From: CAG-552 sp964516925
GTDB lineage: Bacteria; Bacillota; Clostridia; Christensenellales; Pumilibacteraceae
Length of the DNA stretch: 45,356 bases
Direction of reading: 5' to 3'
NCBI GenBank assembly: GCA_964516925.1
Contig: CAZEXL010000010.1
Location: forward strand, 1 to 45,356
The notes under the pieces were generated by a model. It searched no databases, was not told the origin of the DNA, and worked only from the letters and a program-made list of their open reading frames with translations. Both the position numbers and the translations under genes were made by a program. Positions 23,547-32,795 of this stretch are shown piece by piece (the first letter of the stretch is position 1; every line of letters begins with the position of its first letter).

Positions 23547-25069
23547 AAAAAAGAGCGCTTGTAAGCGTATCGGACAAAACCGGTATAATCGAAGTTTGCA
23601 AAAGATTGGTGGATATGGGCTACGAGCTTATTTCCACGGGCGGCACGATGTCGGCAATAGCTAAAGCAGGTTTGCCGGTAATGAACATAAGCGAAATAAC
23701 GTCTTTTCCCGAATGTTTGGACGGACGCGTAAAGACGCTTCATCCTGCGGTTCACGCCGGACTTTTGGCTATGCGAGACAATCCCGAGCACATGGCTCAG
23801 CTTAGTAAGCTTAATATCGATACCATCGACGTGGTAATAGTAAACCTTTATCCGTTCAAACAGACGATAATGGCAGGTAAGAGTTTTGCCGAAGCCGTCG
23901 AGAATATCGACATCGGCGGACCTACCATGCTTAGAAGTGCGGCTAAAAACTATAAAGACGTAATCGTTTTAATCGATCCTAAGGACTACGACAAGGTTCT
24001 TACCGAAATGGAAGGCGGAAGCGTAAGCGTAGAAACTCGTACGTATCTTATGTACAAGGTATATCAACACACCGCGGTTTACGATTCGATGATCGCAAAC
24101 TACTTGCGCGGAAGGATAGGTATAGAATATCCCGAGCAGCTTACGTTGTCGTTCGAAAAGAAGGAGGAACTTCGTTACGGCGAAAATCCGCATCAGTCGG
24201 CTGCATTCTACGGCGAAACTATTCCGGTAGGCAATTCGCTTGCCGAGGCGACGCAGCTTAACGGCAAACAGTTGTCGTTTAATAACATTAACGACGCTAA
24301 CGGCGCGATCGCATTGCTTAAAGAATTCGACAAGCCTGCCGCAGTTGCGGTAAAGCACACCAATCCGTGCGGAGTTGCCGAGGGCGAAACGATTTACGAA
24401 GCGTACAAAAAGGCACACGACAGCGATCCCGTATCGGTTTTCGGCGGCATAGTTGCGCTTAACGGCGAAGTAAACAAAGAAACGGCGGAAGAACTTGTAA
24501 AGACCTTCCTTGAAATCGTTATCGCGCCTTCTTACACTAGCGAAGCGCTGGAAGTATTAAAACAAAAGCAAAATTTAAGAGTGCTCGTTCATCCCGAAAT
24601 CGCGTTAAGCAGAAAGGGCGGATACGAGTTTAAAAAGGTCTACGGCGGCTTGCTTGTTCAGCAGTCCGACGAAAGCGTGCTCGGCGAACTTAAAACGGTT
24701 ACTAAAGTTCAACCCGACAAAGCTCAGCTTGCCGATATGGAGTTCGCCATGAAGGTCGTTAAGCATTGTAAGTCCAACGCCATCGTAGTCGTTAAAAACG
24801 GCGTAACGTTGGGTATAGGCGTAGGTCAGACCAATAGAATTTGGGCAACCAATCAGGCGATAGAACACAGCCTTACGTCCGTTAAGGGCGCGGTGCTCGG
24901 TTCGGACGCATTCTTCCCATTCGACGATTGCGTTACGGCTGCGGCTAATGCCGGAATAACGGCTATCGTTCAGCCGGGCGGCAGCAAGCGCGACGAAGAC
25001 AGCATTAAAAAAGCCGACGAATGCGGTTTGGCAATGGTATTTTCGGGGCAAAGACACTTCAAGCACTAA
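23543..25069 (+). CDS. purH: Bifunctional AICAR transformylase/IMP cyclohydrolase
   Basis: It catalyses the last two steps to IMP. The N-terminal MGS-like cyclohydrolase domain (KRALVSVSDKTGI, GRVKTLHPAVHAGLL, NIDIGGPTMLRSAAKN) is followed by the transformylase domain with KHTNPCGVAEG and, near the end, FFPFDDCVTAAANAGITAIV and the closing MVFSGQRHFKH. The 508-residue length is typical. Its ATG overlaps the purN stop. Confidence 0.96.
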   Translation: MKKRALVSVSDKTGIIEVCKRLVDMGYELISTGGTMSAIAKAGLPVMNISEITSFPECLDGRVKTLHPAVHAGLLAMRDNPEHMAQLSKLNIDTIDVVIVNLYPFKQTIMAGKSFAEAVENIDIGGPTMLRSAAKNYKDVIVLIDPKDYDKVLTEMEGGSVSVETRTYLMYKVYQHTAVYDSMIANYLRGRIGIEYPEQLTLSFEKKEELRYGENPHQSAAFYGETIPVGNSLAEATQLNGKQLSFNNINDANGAIALLKEFDKPAAVAVKHTNPCGVAEGETIYEAYKKAHDSDPVSVFGGIVALNGEVNKETAEELVKTFLEIVIAPSYTSEALEVLKQKQNLRVLVHPEIALSRKGGYEFKKVYGGLLVQQSDESVLGELKTVTKVQPDKAQLADMEFAMKVVKHCKSNAIVVVKNGVTLGIGVGQTNRIWATNQAIEHSLTSVKGAVLGSDAFFPFDDCVTAAANAGITAIVQPGGSKRDEDSIKKADECGLAMVFSGQRHFKH

Positions 25070-25086
25070 TAAAACGAGGGGCATTT

Positions 25087-26337
25087 ATGAGAAACGTTTT
25101 GGTAATAGGCGGCGGCGGCAGAGAGCACGCCGTTTGCCATGCGCTTAGCAAAAGCAAAAAAGTAGGCAAGTTGTTTTGCGTGCCCGGCAACGCGGGAATC
25201 GAGCAAATAGCTACGTGCAAAAAGCTGTCGGTGTTCGATTTCGACGGCGTATACGATTACGTAAAAGAGCAAAACATCGATCTCGTTTTCGTTACTCCCG
25301 ACGATCCGCTTGCAAAGGGCATGGTGGATTATTTGGACGACAAGGGAATTCGTGCTTTCGGACCGAAAGCAAACGCGGCAAAACTGGAAAGCAGCAAGGC
25401 TTTTAGCAAAGAATTCATGTTGCGCCACGGCATTCCTACAGCAAAAAGCGCAATATTCGATTGCCCCGACAAAGCGTTAAATTATTTACAAAAAGCAGAG
25501 TATCCGCTTGTAATAAAGGCGGACGGTCTTGCGCTTGGCAAAGGCGTGCTTATTTGCGACAGCTACGACGAAGCAAAAACCGCAATAGACGACGTTATGT
25601 TAAAAAAGACGTTCGGCGAGGCGGGCGGAACGGTTTTGATCGAAGAATTTTTGGTCGGACGCGAAGTTACCGTAATGGCGTTTTGCGACGGCAAACACCT
25701 TAGCGTAATGCCGTCAAGTCAAGATCACAAGCGCGCATTCGACGGCGATAAGGGACTTAATACCGGCGGGATGGGCGCGTTTGCGCCTTCGCCGTTCTTT
25801 ACGCAAGACAAAAAAGACGAGTTTATGTCGAAAATAGCGTTGCCTACGGTAGCGGGACTTATAAAAGACGGAATAGAATTTAAGGGCGTTATTTACTTCG
25901 GGCTTATGATGACGGCTAGCGGAATCAAGGTTATAGAGTACAACGCGCGACTCGGCGATCCCGAAACGGAAGCCGTGTTGCCGCTGCTTAAAACCGATCT
26001 TACGGACGTAGTGGACGCTTGTATCGACGGAACGCTGGACAAGCTTGACGTAAGCTGGCAAGACAAAACGGGCTTTACCGTGGTGGTTGCAAGCGGCGGA
26101 TATCCGTCAAACGTCGTTAAGGGATACGAAATTACCGTAGGGGAACTCGAAGGCGTAACGCTTTATCACGCAGGCACCGCGGTTAAGGACGGCAAGCTCG
26201 TAACAAGCGGCGGCAGAGTGTTCGAGCTTAGCGGCGTTGCCGACGATATCGACTCTGCGCGCAAGCTCGTTTATTCTCAAATAGATAAAATCAGCTTTAC
26301 CGGTAGCAGATACCGAACTGATATAGGAAGGGTATAA
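25087..26337 (+). CDS. purD: GAR synthetase
   Basis: An ATP-grasp ligase joining phosphoribosylamine and glycine. The 416-residue protein begins MRNVLVIGGGGREHA and has VIKADGLALGKGVLI, SSQDHKRAFDGDKGLNTGGM and EYNARLGDPETEAVLP. The frame is open upstream within the end of purH, but ATG 25087 with GAGGGG before it gives the standard N-terminus. Its TAA stop is 2 bases from the purL ATG. Confidence 0.96.
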   Translation: MRNVLVIGGGGREHAVCHALSKSKKVGKLFCVPGNAGIEQIATCKKLSVFDFDGVYDYVKEQNIDLVFVTPDDPLAKGMVDYLDDKGIRAFGPKANAAKLESSKAFSKEFMLRHGIPTAKSAIFDCPDKALNYLQKAEYPLVIKADGLALGKGVLICDSYDEAKTAIDDVMLKKTFGEAGGTVLIEEFLVGREVTVMAFCDGKHLSVMPSSQDHKRAFDGDKGLNTGGMGAFAPSPFFTQDKKDEFMSKIALPTVAGLIKDGIEFKGVIYFGLMMTASGIKVIEYNARLGDPETEAVLPLLKTDLTDVVDACIDGTLDKLDVSWQDKTGFTVVVASGGYPSNVVKGYEITVGELEGVTLYHAGTAVKDGKLVTSGGRVFELSGVADDIDSARKLVYSQIDKISFTGSRYRTDIGRV

Positions 26338-26339
26338 TT

Positions 26340-29300
26340 ATGGTAAAAACCGTTTACGTTGAAAAAAAGAGCGAATACGACGTAGCCGCAAAAAGATTTG
26401 CGTCGGACGTTTCCGGCGTTTTGGGCATAGAGCTTAAAAATCCCAGATGTCTTATAAGGTATTGTGTGGACGGACTAAGCGACGAGCAGTTTGCCTTGGC
26501 GAAAGAAAACGTATTTTCCGAACCGCCGCTGGACGTAACCTACGACAACGTGGAGTTTCTTAAGGGTGACGTTTTGGTCGTGGAATATTTGGACGGTCAA
26601 TACGATCAACGTATGGATTCCGCAGTTCAGTGCGTGCAATTCCTTACGGGCGGCTTGCGCCCCATGATAAAGTGCGCCACGGTGTACGCCTTCGATAAGC
26701 TTAGCGAAAGCGATTTTGCGCGCGTAAAGAAGCACCTTATAAATCCCGTAGACAGCAAAGAAGGAAGCCTGGTTCCGCCCACGGAAATAAAACCCATTCG
26801 GTTTGTAAAAACCAAGATGCGCGTGGAAGAAAGCGGATTTATAGGACTAGACGAAAAGGGCTTAAAAGAATTTTATTCGTCGTTTGCGTTTGCTATGACT
26901 ATGGACGACCTTAAGTTCGTTCAGCAATATTTTGCTCGTACCGAAAAGCGCGATCCCACGCTTACCGAGCTTAAGGTAATCGATACGTATTGGAGCGATC
27001 ATTGTCGCCACACCACGTTTAATACCGAGCTTAAAAGCATAAAGGTCGTCGAGCCCGAAATTCAAAACGCAATACAAAACTACAAAAATATTTTTGACGA
27101 AAACTATAAAAACAGACCGGACAAATATCCGTGTCTTATGAGCATAGCTACTATTGCCGCCAAACAGCTTAAAAAACAAGGGTATCTTAACAACCTTGAC
27201 GAAAGCGACGAAATCAACGCTTGTTCGGTAGTGGTAAACGTCGACGTGGACGGCAAGGACGAAGAATGGCTTATAATGTTCAAGAACGAAACGCACAATC
27301 ATCCTACCGAAATCGAACCGTTCGGCGGCGCGGCAACGTGCCTTGGCGGTGCGATTCGAGATCCGCTTAGCGGCAGAACGTACGTTTATCAGGCAATGCG
27401 AGTAACGGGTGCAGACTTTCCGGCGGCTCGTCCTACGCTTAAAGGTAAGCTTCCTCAACAGGTTATATCCAAAAAAGCACTAAGCGGTTTTAGCTCGTAC
27501 GGCAACCAAATAGGACTTGCAACGGGAATCGTTGCCGAAAAGTTCGACGAAGGTTACCGAGCAAAAAGGTTGGAAACGGGCTACGTTATAGGCGGGAACA
27601 AAAAGGAAAATGTCATTCGTCGCGCTCCTAAAAGCGGCGACGTAGTCGTTATGGTTGGCGGCGACACCGGACGAGACGGTTGCGGCGGAGCGACGGGCAG
27701 TAGCAAATCGCATACCATAACTTCAGCCGAAACGTGCGGCGCCGAAGTTCAAAAGGGTAATCCGCCCGAAGAACGCAAGTTACAACGTTTGTTCAAAAAT
27801 CCCGAAGCAAGCAAGCTTATAATAAGATGCAACGACTTCGGAGCAGGCGGCGTGTGCGTGGCTATAGGCGAGCTCAGCGACGGACTGGATATATATTTGG
27901 ATCGAGTGAACAAGAAGTACGAAGGACTTACCGCAACCGAACTTGCAATAAGCGAATCGCAAGAACGTATGGCGGTTGTAGTTAATGCGCAAGACGCCGA
28001 TAAATTTATTGCGCTTGCCGAAAAAGAAAATCTTAAATCGGTTAAGGTTGCTTCCGTTACGGACAGCGGCAGATTGCGTATGTACTACGGCGACGAAACG
28101 ATAGTGGACATAGCTCGCAGTTTCCTCGATACCAACGGCGTAAAACAACAAATCGACGTAGAAATTACCGATTGTCTGGCGCAAGGTTATTTCGACCGAT
28201 ATGCGCAAAAAGCTCAAAAACAAATAGACAAAGACGAACGTAAAGCCGTACTCGACGAACTTATGCTTCCGGGCGTATGTTCGCAAAAAGGCATGGGCGA
28301 AAACTTCGACAGCACTATAGGTTCGGCAACCGTGCTTATGCCGTTCGGCGGCAAATATCAGCTTACGCCTTCGATGATTATGGCAAGCAAGCCGCCCGTT
28401 AGCGGCGTTACGCACACCGTAACCTGTTCGTCGTTTGCGTTGTATCCCGAACTTAACAGGGTTTCGCCGTTCGTAGGTGCGGCTCATTCGATAGTCGGAG
28501 CGGTTTCTAAGTTGGTAGCGTCGGGCGTAAAGTACGACAGCATACGACTTACCCTTCAAGAGTTTTTCAAAAAACTCGGGAAGGACGCAAAACGTTGGGG
28601 CGAACCGCTTTCCGCATTGCTAGGAGCGTTCCAAGCGCAAATGGGACTTAAAATAGCGGCAATCGGAGGCAAGGACTCTATGAGCGGAAGCTTCGAAGAT
28701 CTTGACGTTCCGCCAACGCTTATTGCTTTCGCTATGGGCATAGCCGACGATCGTACTCTTATTCACAACGCGTTCGATAACAACGGCTACGTATACGAAT
28801 TCGAAATTCCGAGAATGGAAGGCGGTATGCCCGATTTTGAAAAGACGCTGGAAGTTTATCGCACCGTCGAAAAGCTTATTGCAAGCGGAAAAATAACTAA
28901 TTCGGCTGTAGTCGAAGAGGGCGGAAGGGCGTGCGCAATAATAAAATCGCTTCTCGGCAATCGAAAGGGCGTAAAAATCGGGCTTTGCGGCGACGATTTT
29001 GCGCCGTATTACGGAAACATTTTATTGCTGGCAACTCAAAAACTTCCGCAAGGTAAGTTTATCGGCGAAGTTATCGACGGAAAGGTAACGATCGGCAACG
29101 TCGAATTTACGCACGACGAACTTAGCTCTGCGTTCGAACAACCGCTGGAAGCGTTTTATCCTACCGTGGCAGGCGCTAGCGGCGAAATAATCGTTTCATC
29201 GCATGTTGGCGGAACTTTCGCTTCAACGGTAAAGACCGCCAAACCTCGCGTGTTTATTCCGGCATTCCCCGGCACGAACTGCGAGCTCGACACTGCCAGA

Positions 29301-30038
29301 GCGTTCGAAAAAGCGGGCGCGCAAGCAGATATATTCGCAATCAAAAATCAAAAACCGTCCGATATTCAGGAATCAATTAAGCAGATAGTAAAGCACATAA
29401 ACAATTCGCAAATAATCGCCTTCCCCGGCGGCTTCTCGGCGGGCGACGAACCTGACGGAAGCGGCAAATTCATTGCTACGCTTTTCAAAAACGAGTACGT
29501 TGCTCAGGCTGTAATGGATATGCTGTATAAGCGTGACGGACTTGCTTTGGGTATTTGCAACGGCTTCCAGGCGCTTATAAAGTTGGGACTTTTGCCTTAC
29601 GGAAAAATCGAAAAGCAAAACGAAGATTCGCCTACGCTTACATACAATAACATCGCTCGTCACGTAAGTACGATTTGTCGCGTGCGCGTGGGCAGCACGA
29701 ATTCTCCGTGGCTTGCCGGCGTAAAGGTGGGCGAGGTGTACAACGTACCTGTTTCGCACGGAGAAGGTAAGTTTACCGCAAGTAAGCAACACTTCCAAAC
29801 TATGCTAAATAACGGTCAAATTTTCTCGCAGTACGCCGACCTAAACGACAACGTAACCATGCAATCGCCGTTTAATCCCAACGGATCGTATTACGGCGTC
29901 GAGGGCATAATCTCGCCCGACGGCAGAATAATCGGCAAGATGGGACACGCCGAACGCATAGGTGCGGGCTTGTACAAAAACATTCCCGGACAGTTCGATA
30001 TGAAGATTTTCGAGTCGGGTGTAAAATACTATAAGTAA
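26340..30038 (+). CDS. purL: FGAM synthase, single-chain type
   Basis: It converts FGAR and glutamine to FGAM. At 1232 residues it combines the synthetase halves and a C-terminal class I glutaminase, so separate PurS and PurQ are not needed. Visible: FKNETHNHPTEIEPFGGAAT (about residues 316-335), VMVGGDTGRDGCGGATG, AAIGGKDSMSGSFEDL; in the glutaminase AFPGTNCELDTARAF, the nucleophile elbow LGICNGFQALIKLGLLP, and VSHGEGKF with the catalytic His. The N-terminal PurS-like part is divergent, as in the clostridial group. It is the last gene of the operon, followed by tandem hairpins. Confidence 0.96.
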   Translation: MVKTVYVEKKSEYDVAAKRFASDVSGVLGIELKNPRCLIRYCVDGLSDEQFALAKENVFSEPPLDVTYDNVEFLKGDVLVVEYLDGQYDQRMDSAVQCVQFLTGGLRPMIKCATVYAFDKLSESDFARVKKHLINPVDSKEGSLVPPTEIKPIRFVKTKMRVEESGFIGLDEKGLKEFYSSFAFAMTMDDLKFVQQYFARTEKRDPTLTELKVIDTYWSDHCRHTTFNTELKSIKVVEPEIQNAIQNYKNIFDENYKNRPDKYPCLMSIATIAAKQLKKQGYLNNLDESDEINACSVVVNVDVDGKDEEWLIMFKNETHNHPTEIEPFGGAATCLGGAIRDPLSGRTYVYQAMRVTGADFPAARPTLKGKLPQQVISKKALSGFSSYGNQIGLATGIVAEKFDEGYRAKRLETGYVIGGNKKENVIRRAPKSGDVVVMVGGDTGRDGCGGATGSSKSHTITSAETCGAEVQKGNPPEERKLQRLFKNPEASKLIIRCNDFGAGGVCVAIGELSDGLDIYLDRVNKKYEGLTATELAISESQERMAVVVNAQDADKFIALAEKENLKSVKVASVTDSGRLRMYYGDETIVDIARSFLDTNGVKQQIDVEITDCLAQGYFDRYAQKAQKQIDKDERKAVLDELMLPGVCSQKGMGENFDSTIGSATVLMPFGGKYQLTPSMIMASKPPVSGVTHTVTCSSFALYPELNRVSPFVGAAHSIVGAVSKLVASGVKYDSIRLTLQEFFKKLGKDAKRWGEPLSALLGAFQAQMGLKIAAIGGKDSMSGSFEDLDVPPTLIAFAMGIADDRTLIHNAFDNNGYVYEFEIPRMEGGMPDFEKTLEVYRTVEKLIASGKITNSAVVEEGGRACAIIKSLLGNRKGVKIGLCGDDFAPYYGNILLLATQKLPQGKFIGEVIDGKVTIGNVEFTHDELSSAFEQPLEAFYPTVAGASGEIIVSSHVGGTFASTVKTAKPRVFIPAFPGTNCELDTARAFEKAGAQADIFAIKNQKPSDIQESIKQIVKHINNSQIIAFPGGFSAGDEPDGSGKFIATLFKNEYVAQAVMDMLYKRDGLALGICNGFQALIKLGLLPYGKIEKQNEDSPTLTYNNIARHVSTICRVRVGSTNSPWLAGVKVGEVYNVPVSHGEGKFTASKQHFQTMLNNGQIFSQYADLNDNVTMQSPFNPNGSYYGVEGIISPDGRIIGKMGHAERIGAGLYKNIPGQFDMKIFESGVKYYK

Positions 30039-30056
30039 AAGCTAAAAGTAAACGTT

Positions 30057-30095
30057 AAAAGCTGCCTAAGGCGCATTAAGCTAGCGGCGGCTTTT
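30057..30095 (+). terminator. First hairpin after purL
   Basis: AAAAGCTGCC (30057-30066) pairs with GGCGGCTTTT (30086-30095) with one G-U pair around a 19-base loop that is itself partly self-complementary. A weaker terminator ahead of the strong one. Confidence 0.5.
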
Positions 30096-30100
30096 ATAAC

Positions 30101-30136
30101 AAAAGAACGGCAAGTAGGGCTTGCCGTTCTTTTTTG
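30101..30136 (+). terminator. Main terminator of the pur operon
   Basis: AAAAGAACGGCAAG (30101-30114) pairs with CTTGCCGTTCTTTT around TAGGG, followed by T residues: a 14-bp perfect stem. Confidence 0.93.
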
Positions 30137-30198
30137 TAACGTAATTAGCGTGCCGAAGCAAATCGGCAACGAAACATGTTGAATTTTATCGTAAACGA

Positions 30199-30585
30199 CT
30201 AGGCGTTTAATGTCGGCGGAGGATTGAACGGAGCGATAAATACTTCTCCGTATACCGCCAGCTCAAATACGAAAACCGAAATTATGGCTAGCGTAAGCGC
30301 GACGCACAAAAGCAGAGCTATCACCGCACCCATATATTTGCCGCGCAATCGCTCGGATATTCCAAGATACAGCGATACTATCAAAAGCAGCGTTTTAGGT
30401 ATAAGAACGGATGCAAACGCGTTAAGCCCCAGCGTGTGGTTGATTTGATACATTATGGCGCAACCGAAAAACATCAGCAGGGCGATCAAAGACGATATTA
30501 TCGAAAGCTTAGTAAAAAGCTTGCTGCTGGTCGGGCTGCGTTCTTCAAGGTCGATTGATTCGTTTAAAGATTGTTCGATTTTCAT
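30199..30585 (-). CDS. Small hypothetical membrane protein
   Basis: The 128-residue product has a charged N-terminal region (MKIEQSLNESIDLEERSPTS) and three or four hydrophobic segments (about residues 27-47, 55-77, 84-111). No family is recognised. The start codon lies only 6 bases after the T-run of the rpsT terminator, no ribosome binding site is visible and no promoter fits between, so expression would need read-through from rpsT or an internal start. The hydrophobic pattern nevertheless looks like a real membrane protein. Confidence 0.55.
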   Translation of the reverse strand: MKIEQSLNESIDLEERSPTSSKLFTKLSIISSLIALLMFFGCAIMYQINHTLGLNAFASVLIPKTLLLIVSLYLGISERLRGKYMGAVIALLLCVALTLAIISVFVFELAVYGEVFIAPFNPPPTLNA

Positions 30586-30591
30586 AATGCA

Positions 30592-30621
30592 AAAAAACAG
30601 GGGCGAAAATCCGCCCCTCTG
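30592..30621 (-). terminator. Terminator of rpsT
   Basis: On the minus strand CAGAGGGGCG pairs with CGCCCCTG around GATTTT, followed by TTTTTTT. Confidence 0.92.
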
Positions 30622-30637
30622 AATTTTAAGTTAGCCG

Positions 30638-31171
30638 TTATTCTTCGGTTTTTTCTGCGCTCTTTTTAGCTCTCGTTCTTTTAGGCTTTTCGGTCTCTTC
30701 GGGAGCTTTTTCGACAGCTTTTTTGGAAGCTCTTGCTTTTTTGGGCTTAGCTTCTTCTTTAGCGGCTTCTTCGGCAGCTTTAGCGGCCTTCTTTTCTTCA
30801 AGCGCGCGTTTAGCTTCTTCTTTAGCAGCTTCTTCGCGAGCAACCTTTTCGGCGCGTTTTTCTGCAGCGATAGTCTTGTTATCTTTCTTGATAACTATTT
30901 CTTTCTTGCCGCTCTTTATGTCGGAAAGCTTTTTAGAAAGTCTTGCTTTGCGATTGTCGGCGCTGTTCTTGGTAATAATACCTTTGGTTGCAGCCTTGTC
31001 GATTACCGACATGGTTTCGGGCAAAAGCTTTTCGGCAGCTTCAATATCCGTTTCGATAGCGGTATTGAACTTCTTTATTGCGGTACGTAATTCGCTGTTG
31101 AGCATTCTGTTGTGTTCGTTCTTCTTGTCGTTTACGAGCACACGCTTTTTTGCGGATTTAATGTTAGGCAT
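30638..31171 (-). CDS. rpsT: Ribosomal protein S20 with long charged C-terminal tail
   Basis: S20 binds 16S rRNA early in small-subunit assembly. Residues 1-87 are a normal S20 (MPNIKSAKKRVLVNDKKNEH start, then MSVIDKAATKGIITKNSADN and RKARLSKKL). Residues 88-177 are an added Lys/Ala/Glu-rich tail (EKRAEKVAREEAAKEEAKRA, then repeated AAKEEAK and KPKRTRAKKSAEK), probably a long helix followed by a disordered basic end. The usual protein is about 85-90 residues, so this one is twice the normal size. There is one continuous frame with its own terminator after it, no sign of a frameshift, and AGGAG before the ATG. It is divergent from gpr, an rpsT-gpr neighbourhood known in Bacillota. Confidence 0.93.
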   Translation of the reverse strand: MPNIKSAKKRVLVNDKKNEHNRMLNSELRTAIKKFNTAIETDIEAAEKLLPETMSVIDKAATKGIITKNSADNRKARLSKKLSDIKSGKKEIVIKKDNKTIAAEKRAEKVAREEAAKEEAKRALEEKKAAKAAEEAAKEEAKPKKARASKKAVEKAPEETEKPKRTRAKKSAEKTEE

Positions 31172-31213
31172 TTGTATTCTCCTGATTGATTAGTTCTAGT
31201 TATTAACCAAGAT

Positions 31214-31242
31214 ATTTTAGCACATTCAAAACAGAAAATCAA
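31214..31242 (-). promoter_or_regulatory. Promoter of rpsT
   Basis: On the minus strand TTGATT (plus 31237-31242), a 17-base spacer and TAAAAT (plus 31214-31219) with a TGC extended -10. Confidence 0.8.
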
Positions 31243-31303
31243 GTAATAATAACGATTTTTTGGAGCAAAATATAAATAAATACGAATTTTTTAGGAGAAC
31301 GAA

Positions 31304-32074
31304 ATGAATAAACGAACCGATATGGCGTTCGAACTGATTTCGGGCAAGAGCGAAGTTAAGGATAAAATCGCGATAACCGAGGTTTGTTTGTCGCAGCAAG
31401 ACGCCGAAAAATACGGTAAAAGCGAAGGAAGATACGTAACCGTAGAAAGCGACGTCGTAAAAACGGCTAATCGAGGATTTTACAAAAATCTCGCCTCTAA
31501 GCTAAGCGAAGTTTTGATAAACTTGGGAGGCAAGGCAAAAAGCGTGCTTGTGGTGGGACTGGGAAATCCAAAACTTACCGCCGATTCGCTTGGAAGCAAG
31601 GTGTTCGACAGGTTGGTGGTAACTCGTCAGCTAGGACAAGGCGGTACGCTTTTAAGTGCGATATGTCCTAACGTTATGGGCGTAACGGGGATAGAAAGCT
31701 TTGACGTAATAAAGGGCGTGTGCCAAAGAATAAAGCCCGACCTTGTGGTTGCGGTGGACAGTTTGGCTTCGGCTTCGGTAGCTCGTATCGCTTCGGCTTT
31801 TCAAGTGTGCTCCAGCGGCATTACTCCGGGCAGCGGAGTAAGCAATCACCGTATGCGTCTTAACTTCGAGTCTCTTGGTTGTAAAGTAATATCGCTGGGA
31901 GTACCGCTAGTAGTGTACGCGTCCACTATAATAAGCGAGGTTGTGGAAAACGCTCGTTTAAGCGACGAGCTTAGCGATCTTATCGTAACGCCCAAGGATA
32001 TAGACTATCTGGTAAACGAATGTGCCGATATTATTGCCGCGGCTATAAACAAAAGTTTCGTTTCGCTAAGCTAG
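31304..32074 (+). CDS. gpr: Germination protease GPR (short form)
   Basis: GPR degrades small acid-soluble DNA-binding proteins when spores germinate (peptidase family A25). The family core is clear: RTDMAFE near the N-terminus, GRYVTVES, VVGLGNPKLTADSLGSKVFD, VMGVTGIES, LVVAVDSLASASVARI and GITPGSGVSNHRM. The two acidic residues I recall as essential (Asp in TADSLG, Asp in AVDSLA) are present. At 256 residues it is well below the Bacillus form (about 370): only six residues precede the usual maturation point (MNKRTD) and the C-terminal insertion is missing. AGGAGA precedes ATG 31304. No convincing sigma-G promoter was seen. Confidence 0.92.
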   Translation: MNKRTDMAFELISGKSEVKDKIAITEVCLSQQDAEKYGKSEGRYVTVESDVVKTANRGFYKNLASKLSEVLINLGGKAKSVLVVGLGNPKLTADSLGSKVFDRLVVTRQLGQGGTLLSAICPNVMGVTGIESFDVIKGVCQRIKPDLVVAVDSLASASVARIASAFQVCSSGITPGSGVSNHRMRLNFESLGCKVISLGVPLVVYASTIISEVVENARLSDELSDLIVTPKDIDYLVNECADIIAAAINKSFVSLS

Positions 32075-32114
32075 CGAAGGTAACACGCGGCGAAACGTAA
32101 GAATATAAATTGGT

Positions 32115-32777
32115 ATGATCGTCGGTGTTATGGATAGCGGTATAGGCGGGCTTACGACGTTAAGCTCGCTTATGAGAATTTGCGGAGGAGAGTTTGTTTA
32201 CGTAAGCGACAAAAAAGGTCCTTACGGGGACAAAAAGGAAGAGTTCGTTTTGGAAAGGACGAAAAAAGCGTGTAATCTTCTTAAAAAAGCGGGAGCGAGT
32301 ATTATCGTTATAGCGTGCAACACCGCCACGAACGTTGCCATAGGCGAATTGCGTAAAAGCGATTGCGGATTTACGTACGTAGGCGTAGAGCCTGCCGTAA
32401 AACCTGCCCTTAGGGAGTGTGCAAGCGTTGCGGTTGCCCTTACTCCTACGGCAGCAAGGCAGAAAAAATTTCTTAAGCTAATAGAAGAAAACAAAAAAAT
32501 AAAGTTAATTACCGATTCGTTGCTGGCACCTGCAATAGAAAAATCGCTTTTTTACGAGGATAAACTCGACGAGCTTGCCTTAAAGTTACTTAAAAAGTGC
32601 GACGGAAGCGACGGCTTGGTGCTTGGCTGCACTCATTATGTGTTTTTAAAGGAGTATTTGCGTAAGCGTAATCGAGCGTTGAAGATATTCGACGGAAACG
32701 AGGGCGTTGCAAAAAGAGTGCTGGCATACGTAAAAAAAAGCAACTTTGCTTGCGTTAGATTTTTACAAACGGACTAG
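32115..32777 (+). CDS. murI: Glutamate racemase (short)
   Basis: It makes D-glutamate for peptidoglycan. The 220-residue protein has the catalytic regions MDSGIGGLTTLSSLM (Asp), IVIACNTATNVAI (first Cys), YVGVEPAVKPAL and DGLVLGCTHYVFL (second Cys and His). Typical enzymes are 255-275 residues, so loops and the C-terminus are reduced, but no active-site part is missing. It lies 40 bases after gpr and could share its transcript. The ribosome binding site is weak. It converges on the PRC-barrel gene with only 18 bases between and no terminator seen. Confidence 0.9.
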   Translation: MIVGVMDSGIGGLTTLSSLMRICGGEFVYVSDKKGPYGDKKEEFVLERTKKACNLLKKAGASIIVIACNTATNVAIGELRKSDCGFTYVGVEPAVKPALRECASVAVALTPTAARQKKFLKLIEENKKIKLITDSLLAPAIEKSLFYEDKLDELALKLLKKCDGSDGLVLGCTHYVFLKEYLRKRNRALKIFDGNEGVAKRVLAYVKKSNFACVRFLQTD

Positions 32778-32795
32778 AGTAAACGCGCTCGACTT

